Translations under genes and position numbers: made by a program
Notes under the pieces: generated by a model
The model's input: only the letters and a program-made list of their open reading frames with translations
Told to the model about the DNA's origin: nothing
Database searches by the model: none
Shown here: one piece after another, positions 56,572 through 64,000 of the stretch
Position numbering within the stretch: position 1 is the stretch's first letter
Layout of the letters: the number at the start of each line of letters is the position of its first letter
Assembly: GCF_022965805.1 (NCBI RefSeq)
Contig: NC_133105.1
Coordinates: 24,748,978-24,812,977, forward strand
DNA length: 64,000 nucleotides
Reading direction: 5' to 3'
Origin: Primulina eburnea
Lineage: Eukaryota; Streptophyta; Magnoliopsida; Lamiales; Gesneriaceae

Positions 56572-59180
56572 TGAAACGTCCACTACTCGTTTTTTTTAAA
56601 ATATACTAATTTTTTTCCAAACCACTTGGCCGAAAACACCATGCATAAATATATAAATATTTTTGATATCCTTTAAAATAAACTCACCAATTAATTATTT
56701 GAAAATCCAAAAGATAGCATCCAAAACATAAGAACGCAAATCATTTTACCAAACCTAACTTAGCGTTTTGCAAAATAAATCATAAACTCTTAAATCTCTG
56801 AAAAATATATAAAAGTCGTAAAATCTTTAAATAATCGCAAATCATAAATCATAATCGTAAGTGCGGAAAGCTAGCGACGGTCCTCCGGTTGTGTGCACCT
56901 TCAGTCCAAATAGATCAACAACCAAATCCTCCATCCAAATCATGCTCACATGCATCTAGCACACCTACTGAGTCTATTGACTCAGCAAACCATAATCATG
57001 ATAACAAGTAATACATATACAATCACATGCAACAGTGAAAATACTTTTACTTAAAATAGCTTTCATGAACATGCATAAACATAAACATTTTCTTTTCATC
57101 ATAATCATTTCCCTTTTCATCATATACGTATACGTTTTTCTTTTTATTTAATTCAGATTGTTAATTGTAACTTTCGTATCAGTTGAAGGTTGATGGATCC
57201 AACTACGTGTAAACAAAGTACTGGGCGGCTGGGACATCGGCGACACTCTCACATGTCAACTGAGCCTTGGCCTTACATATCATCATAATCATTGTATCAT
57301 CATAATCATCGTATTAGTCATAATTACGTCAACTCCTCCAACGTTTCATATTTTCATCACTTATAAAAATTCATGCATATATGAATCATTTTTCTTTTAA
57401 AATCAAGTATGCAACATATCTTTTAGCATTAACGTTTTATCATAACTTTCATAAACATTTGAAATAAACATATTAACATATTTTTCAGCCTTCACGGCAC
57501 TACCAGGACGTCTACTATTTTTAGGTGTAAAATGATTATTTTACCCCTAGAAGCATAATTTTTTGTATTTATCCTTAGACCTCGAACCGACGACCCCAAA
57601 TCATTCCAAACTTAACATATCACCTTAAAATACACCCGTAAATATTTTTTAGACGTAAAATTATGCCTCTCGACTAATTTCCCAATTCATTTTGACAACT
57701 TAGACGTATATCCTGGTTTTGACTCGTATGAACTCGAAACTTAACCAAATCTCACCAAACTTGAACCCAAGCTTCATAACACCTAACTAAACCATACATG
57801 ACCCAATTCAAACCCAATAAGTCCCTTTAACATGCTAGAACACCTACTGAACTTCATGCCCTCTAGTTTCGAGAAAACCTAGTTCCCTAGCCATACAATC
57901 CACGGCTCCAGCCCATGTCCACCCCGACCAGACCCTAGCTTAACTACCTAGGACCCTGCTTCAAAACCTAAGGACCCTGCTGGACCAACCCTAGAAGCCA
58001 TAAATTCCTTGGCCCCTCAACCCGTGAACTAGCATGTGCGCGGCACCCCCATGACCCGCGATCGGCCTTGCCCCTCGAGCGAACCATGGTGAAGCCAACT
58101 TATGGCCCTTGTACAGCCTCCCTTGGGTCTCCTAGTTACGCCCCACAGTAGCTGAAACCCGTAACCCACCAGGACTCCCCAAGCGAAGACCCCTTAGCCA
58201 CTAGGACTCTTATATACGTTCAGCCTAGGTGCCTCCCATCTCCATCCCTTATGTTGACGTATCTAGGCCCTCAAACCCTCCTAAACTCATCCTTTTTAGT
58301 GTCCCTAAGGTGGCAGCCCTTCAAGTAACAACACAACATGGTTTGGATCACAAAAAACTTGAATTATATACATGCTATGGCATAAAAACAAAAATAATTA
58401 AAAGTCTAACATATTTTTCATGCAAACATGCTTCAATCGTGTATTATGGTGTGAAAAATGTTTGAAATAAGATTATGGCGTGCTTTTGCGTATTTTACGC
58501 ACGACAATGAAGTTGATATGCAAAGAACTGAGACGAACGGAACCCATGCTTGCTTTTCTCTCAAAGGCGTGCGTTTCCTCCTTTACTCACGTGTGGTTTG
58601 TGCTGAATTCTGATGGGGAGAGTCCTTGTAATTTTTGAGGGGAAGGGGACGTGAGTTTTGGGGTTATGGGGAGGGTTTGTGACTTATTTATTTGCTTTAA
58701 AACTCCTAGTATAAGCCTAGGCCCATTAGCATGGTTTAATAGATCCATTAAGCCTATTAGTGAATATTTAAAATATTTCGTTAAGGAAAGTTCGTGAAAA
58801 TATTAGCCGAGCTCTCGAAAAATTCATATTTTGGTCGGAAATCGAATATCATTTAAAATACGTATCGGCATATAAAAACACACCAAACACATCATTTTCG
58901 AAAATTAACATATAGCATGTGCCATATTTTAAATAATGAAAAACAATTATTTGATAAAAAATTTTTTTTCAGCCCTCGATCTCCGTTCCTCGATTGCATT
59001 TCGAATAGCCTTTAAAACATAGTTTTATGCATTCTAGTTGAAAACCATATTTTAAACATGTAAACATGCCTACTATAATTACAAGATGCAATTAAAATAA
59101 TTTAATTAGAATAAATAGGAAATTTGATACTTTTGCATGCATGTGGTTCACGTGGACTTTTAAATTTTTGAGGCGTTACA
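56572..59180 (-). mobile_element. Solo gypsy LTR with 5-bp TSD GAAGA, copy C
   Basis: 2,609 bp, GAAGA at 56567-56571 and 59181-59185. Retains the segment deleted in A. Confidence 0.93.
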
Positions 59181-59185
59181 GAAGA

Positions 59186-59584
59186 GCTGGAGGGTGAGAT
59201 TTCCTCCCTCCAATTAGCAAAGTTACCTTCTGGAAGAGTCGAGAAGGATGTAATGTCAATCGTTGGCAGATCAAACATTTCCGCAAACAACTTCTGGGTA
59301 ATATAGATTGAAGTTCCCTGAATTGAGTAGATAATAGATCCATGTTCCATCGTGGTTATAGAGAAAAGTTCATTCAGGATTGTATCTGAGCATCTTTCAC
59401 TGTATCCTAGAAACTTCCCGAGGCCTGAATCCTTGAGCATCTTGAAGATGATAACCATGGGCTCATACTTCATGGCCAGTACAGAAACAAAATTCACGGC
59501 TATAGTGTTTTGTGAGAAGTTTTTCTTTTGATAGATTTGATGAAAACGACTTGAAATTTTTTCTACAGATTCGATTAAAAACAA
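59186..59584 (-). pseudogene. Extra ORF of SIRE-type copia element, N-terminal part, copy C
   Basis: Differs from copy B by only a few residues (QKKNFSQNT for QKKNFLQNT); interrupted by the solo LTR. Confidence 0.6.
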
Positions 59585-61242
59585 GAGAATAAAAATGAAA
59601 GAATGCCAAAAGTTTGATTATCCGATTGATCGGAAATAAATAAAGTTGGTAAACTTGAATCATATATACAGTCTGATGTGAAAGACATGTCAGTCCACAT
59701 GTCTGAATATCGTTAGAGGATTTTAAGATTTTGAAAAACAAATTTTAGGCTGTTGATATTTTTCGATTAAAAATAAATAATTTTAAAAATTGAAAAGTAA
59801 ATATCAGACAATTAAATGTGCAATATTAAATAATTCAAAAATTGAACTTTTTGAAATCTAAAAATTGGACCGTTCGATAACTGATTGATATGTATCAGGA
59901 AGAAACTGTCAGAACATATGATAATATTAAGTTTCCACAAATTTCAGCCAGACAGGTTGAAGTTGTGCGCTTACTTAATACACTGTTATATCAGTTCGAA
60001 ATATGTTTCCCTAAATTCATGCATTATTTTAAATCAACTAAACCGAGAGTATTATGTAATTAAGAAAACTTAGAGTCTGTTATAGGCTGTGAAGATGTCA
60101 GCGGCTTCATTGTCTGTTGAGATGTCTATTGATATCCCCCCCCCCCCCCCCCCTTCATATTTTCTAGATTGATTGAAGAGCTCATAGTGGTTGTGGAAAC
60201 ATCACAATTCTCTATACCAAACTTTTTGAGTAGATCTTTGTATACTTAGCTTGGTTGATTAAAATACCATTTTCTAGTTGTTTGACTTGTATCTCGAGAA
60301 GGAACATGAGTTCTCTCATCATACTCATTTCAAAATTTTCCTGATTAGCTTGGAAAATTTCTCACACAATTTGGGATTATTTGTGCAAAACATGATGTCA
60401 TCAACATATATTTGTACAAGTAAAACATTAACACCTTTAACAAATTTAAATAAAGTTTTATTGACCATTCCAATTGCAAATTCATGCTCAATCAAGAATT
60501 TAGTCAAAGTACCATACCATGTACGAGAGGCTTGTTTTAGACCACATAAATTTTTATCAAGTTTATACACATAGCCAGGATTAATATGATTAACAAAGCC
60601 AAGAGGTTGTTCAACATTAACTTCCTCATTAAGAAAACCGTTTTAGAATTATTGATTTAACATCCTTTTGATATACTTTGAAATCTTTAAATGCAACAAA
60701 TTCATGAAATATCCTAATAGTCTCAAGTCTAGCGGTTGTGTTATCGATGACTAGCTCGAGTGGATAATTCTTATTTCATCGGAATCTTGGTCCAAATAGA
60801 TTGGATCTGGCTGTTGAACAATTCAATATTCATTGCTTTCAACATAATCTTCTTCTTGATGAATTTTGGGCTGGTGATTGTCCACTGACTCAGTTTCTAG
60901 GACGGCTTGATTTTGTACAATTTCTTTATGGACAACTTGATTTTCATCAAAATTTATTCTAGTCATTCTTCTTAAATCTATCTCACGATCACTGCTAGTA
61001 GCATCAAATATTTACTTAAATTATTCACATTCCTACTATTGTTATCATGTCAGATAAATGATTTATCAAATACTACATGCACAAATTCTTTAATGACCAG
61101 AGTTCTACAGTTATAGGATCTATAAGCTTTACTGACTGTTGAATAGCTTAAAAGACACCATTGACAGATTTAGCATCAAAATCGGTTAGATGTGTTTTCC
61201 ATTTTTATAACAAAGATCCGAAAGTATGATATTGCCTTTCCA
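59585..61242 (-). pseudogene. SIRE-type copia pol: integrase end, RT, RNase H, copy C
   Basis: RT box IYVDDIMF within 60570-60325; the C homopolymer is 18 bases (60136-60153). Three single-base deletions in the integrase end (61008-61220) break frames that are open in B. Confidence 0.83.
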
Positions 61243-61247
61243 GATCT

Positions 61248-63514
61248 TGTTAGAGTAGGTGCCCAGCAAGCCAACTTGTGGCTCGGGCTTTATTGACTCT
61301 AATGTAAAACAATCTTTGTTTTAATAATATTTTAAGATTTATTCGATTATGGCATTATACTTTATCTGTATACCCATGCAAGCTGCATAGATAAAGTCCT
61401 TGGATATACAATAGGTACCATGAGGTCTGCGTCGCAACGTAAGATCATGAAACTCATTAGGAAGTGTACCGTATATTCTAAACAGGTTCCTACTAATCAG
61501 CCGCCTAAAACAATGATAAAGGTCGCTCGAGCTTGAGACTAGCATCTGTGGTGTAAACGCCATGTTTCATTGGCAAGGGCATGGAGATGTCCATTCACAC
61601 AGATGGGTGATCATATGATGATGCACTGAACAACCCTCCCTCGGACTACCCAAGTGTTTCCCACTTATCAAGTGGAATAGTTCGCAGTTATGGTTGTACA
61701 CCATTAGTCCTATGACCCGGGACAATAATGTAAGGGCTACACGTACTAGCATGCACTTTGATCTGTTTACCGACTCCATCGAGGGTCATCAGGTGGCGAG
61801 GTTGGGTGTAGTTTCGAAATACGTAGGAGCAATTACATTGTAGTTGGGGATTCACCGTTTACCTACGGGTAAAGATATCCTATGTGATCTGATGAGTTAA
61901 TAGTGCAGGGAATCTCTGGCCAGAGCAATAAATGTGCTTTAGGGAAAGGTGTTTTCCTATTTGCACATACCATGCCACTATTAATACTCAAAGATAAATC
62001 GCATCGTTATCAAATTATATGCAACTCTCGATATACCAATACTAGCAGATTTGATCGGGATATATGCGTAGAAGGGACCGTACTGTACGCTAACCATGAC
62101 TAAAGGTTCTTGCAGGCACTATCAGTGATACCTAGGGGATCATGGGGCGATGCTACTAGACGCTCTTACCATGATCCGATGGGTGCAATCAGAAATGAGT
62201 TCTGACATTCTTGATCAAGGATTTGATGAAAAGAATGGGGTTAACTAGGGTAAACCCGAATAAGAAATAATTTTATTCTGAATCACATGGAGATGTGAAC
62301 CCACGGCTAGCTGTATCCATGAACCATTGAGGGTCACACAAGTATCGGATTCTGTGTTCCCGTTGAGATAGTCGAATTTCAAGGAGTTGTAATTTGGCGA
62401 CTATAGTTTGATGAATATCAAACAAGAAGCTTATAAAAGAGTTTATGAGATGATTCCATAGGATGGAAGAAATGGAAGTTGGCATGATTGCTAAATAAGA
62501 AGGAGAGTGGAACTGCCTGTTTTGTGAAGGAGTTCACTAAAACTGGCAGCTGCCAAATATGGTAACTGCGATATATGGTAAGTTCTAAATTTGGTAAATG
62601 AAAATTTTGATCTTCGAAATTTTTGATTTTCATTATATGAACAAGATTTGTATCCTTGGTACATCGGCGCTTTCGGATCGTCGATCGGGTTATAATGAGT
62701 TCGGAATCATTTTTTTAGTGAATTTGGAATTTACTAATTAAATGATTGTGCTAGTAGTGGTGACTACTAATATGCATAAATTCCCGTAAATATTCTAGAA
62801 GAGTCTAGAATTAAATTAACCAAGGAGTTAGTTTATAAATTAAATAATGGTTATTTAATTTAATATACATATACATGTATATATTTATATGGTGATATAA
62901 AATATGTGTATATGATATTATTATCATGTATTATTAAAGGTTAATAAATACATTATATATTAATTATATAGGAGTTTAAATATATTGAAATTATTAGAGT
63001 CCTTGTGGGAGAGGGACTCCTAATTAGATTAGGAGTCTCACTCTATAAATAAACCATTAGGACTCATAATTGCTAACCTAGTTTTTGCACACAAAAGAAA
63101 AACAAAAAAAAAAAAACTCTCCTCCCCTTGATAGATAGCTCTCGGCCATAACAAAGGAAAAAGAAAAATTGTTGGCCTTTTGGTTTTTCTTCTAATCGTT
63201 GCACAATCTTTGGATTTTGGAGATTCGGAGATTGCTATCTCAACGCACAAATCGTTTGTGATTACTAGTGCAATCCAAACAAGGAATTCAGTTCCTGATT
63301 TGGACCAAATTAGAAGATCAAAGTTGAAGAGCCGTTCGTAGGGATTTTCTAGAAGGGCTATATCCGCCTCAAACCGGAATAGTTTGGAGTCCAGCGTTTA
63401 AAACGCAAAGGTATAATCCTAAACGCCCTATGAATGTTTTAAACACACGACGCCCAAGAACAAAATTTTTAAACTTCCGCTGCGTCTTGGGTGCGAGAAT
63501 ACGATGTCTCAACA
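61248..63514 (+). mobile_element. Solo copia LTR with 5-bp TSD GATCT, copy C
   Basis: 2,267 bp, GATCT at 61243-61247 and 63515-63519; TATA box at 63044-63051. Confidence 0.92.
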
Positions 63515-63519
63515 GATCT

Positions 63520-64000
63520 CATAAGGATTCTTTCCATGATTTTTGTTAATAATTGGTCTATTTCGTGAATATCATGCGATGTTGACAACTTCTGCCTTAA
63601 ACCTTTGAGACATGCCAGATTCTGCTAGCATGGTTCAAGCAGCCACTTTGAGTGTCATGTTTATTCTCTCAGCACACCATTTTGTTGAGGTGATCTAGTG
63701 GCCGAAATTTCATGCTTGATACATTATCTTCTATATAGGTTGAGAGGAGTCTGATTGTGAACTCACTACCTCGTTCACTCCTAATAATAATCACAATAGA
63801 GGTTATATTAGTTTGTAAACTTCTGATGAGCTTGATTAACTGGGCAGCGGTCTGTTTTGGGTTAAGCGTGCATTATTGAGAGTAGTACTAGGATGGGTGA
63901 CCTCGTAGGAAGTTCTCGTGCATCAATATATTGACATTATGCAGCTTGATCTGGTTGGCTAGGAAGGTCGTTAAACAGTGACTTCAGATCTTAATGGGTA
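63520..64000 (-). pseudogene. SIRE-type copia integrase N-terminal part, copy C (window end)
   Basis: Integrase sequence with the SATRSPQQNG motif near 63700, then the 5S-like insert and beyond. Protease and gag lie past the window. Confidence 0.78.
63861..63925 (+). rRNA. 5S rRNA-derived fragment, copy C
   Basis: Third copy of the 65-base 5S-like insert; identical over the C-box to A and B. Confidence 0.7.

Larger units (their letters stand above)
47723..64000 (+). repeat. Tandem unit, copy C (cut by window end)
   Basis: Begins at the same joint as B (GAGACACATCCC after CTTTTTCGT) and follows B to the window end, which corresponds to about 40915 in B. Close to B with scattered substitutions and small indels. 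Confidence 0.94.

Noticed and set aside
24636..64000. Copies B and C being one sequence duplicated by the assembler
   Set aside because: They differ by scattered substitutions, small indels and homopolymer length, and C has a private stop at 50907; true paralogues or haplotype copies are more likely, though a haplotype mis-join cannot be excluded from sequence alone.

Overview
This window is repetitive, AT-rich plant nuclear DNA. It is built almost entirely of nested, decayed transposable elements, and I found no intact host gene. Every element family seen is plant-typical: Athila-type and chromovirus-type Ty3/gypsy, SIRE-type and Angela-like Ty1/copia, CACTA (En/Spm) with TNP2 and Transposase_24/Ulp1 genes, and hAT-like non-autonomous elements. 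The extra ORF behind the SIRE-like pol resembles proteins I recall from Lamiales (Gesneriaceae) genomes. I therefore suspect a Lamiales eudicot, but that rests on memory and is weak.

Layout. 1-2723: 5' half of an Athila-like element (minus strand), with decayed gag, a tRNA-Asp-type primer site and its LTR. It is inserted into the integrase of a chromovirus-like gypsy element (2724-6536, minus strand), whose 5' LTR starts at 6537.

8070-64000: a head-to-tail tandem array of a ~23.09-kb unit whose left edge lies inside that gypsy LTR. Copy A is 8070-24635 (16.6 kb, with several deletions). Copy B is 24636-47722 (23,087 bp, the most complete). Copy C is 47723 to beyond the window end. The A/B and B/C junctions are the same novel joint: broken CACTA 3' sequence fused to the interior of the gypsy LTR.

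One unit (copy B), left to right: gypsy LTR fragment; integrase C-terminus/chromodomain tail, polypurine tract and 3' LTR of another gypsy element (+ strand); C-terminal exons of a CACTA TNP2 transposase (DUF4216) and the first exons of the second CACTA gene. Then comes a ~14.8-kb block sitting where the next intron should be. That block holds the 5' half of a second, minus-strand CACTA element, which contains two hAT-like elements and a captured HD-Zip fragment. It also holds a minus-strand SIRE-like copia element broken by two ~2.3-2.6 kb solo LTRs with 5-bp target-site duplications (GAAGA and GATCT) and carrying a 5S rRNA-derived fragment, followed by a truncated gypsy LTR. The second CACTA gene then resumes (Transposase_24, coiled coil, DUF8039-like, Ulp1-like) with a captured coatomer-beta fragment.

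How it fits together: nothing here looks like a working pathway. The window records layered insertion, gene-fragment capture, segmental tandem duplication, and later copy-specific change: a solo LTR present in B but absent from A, deletions found only in A, and small indels. I did not find a convincing new functional system. The most notable items are the ~23-kb TE-built tandem array, the captured host fragments (coatomer beta, HD-Zip I) and the 5S-derived insert.
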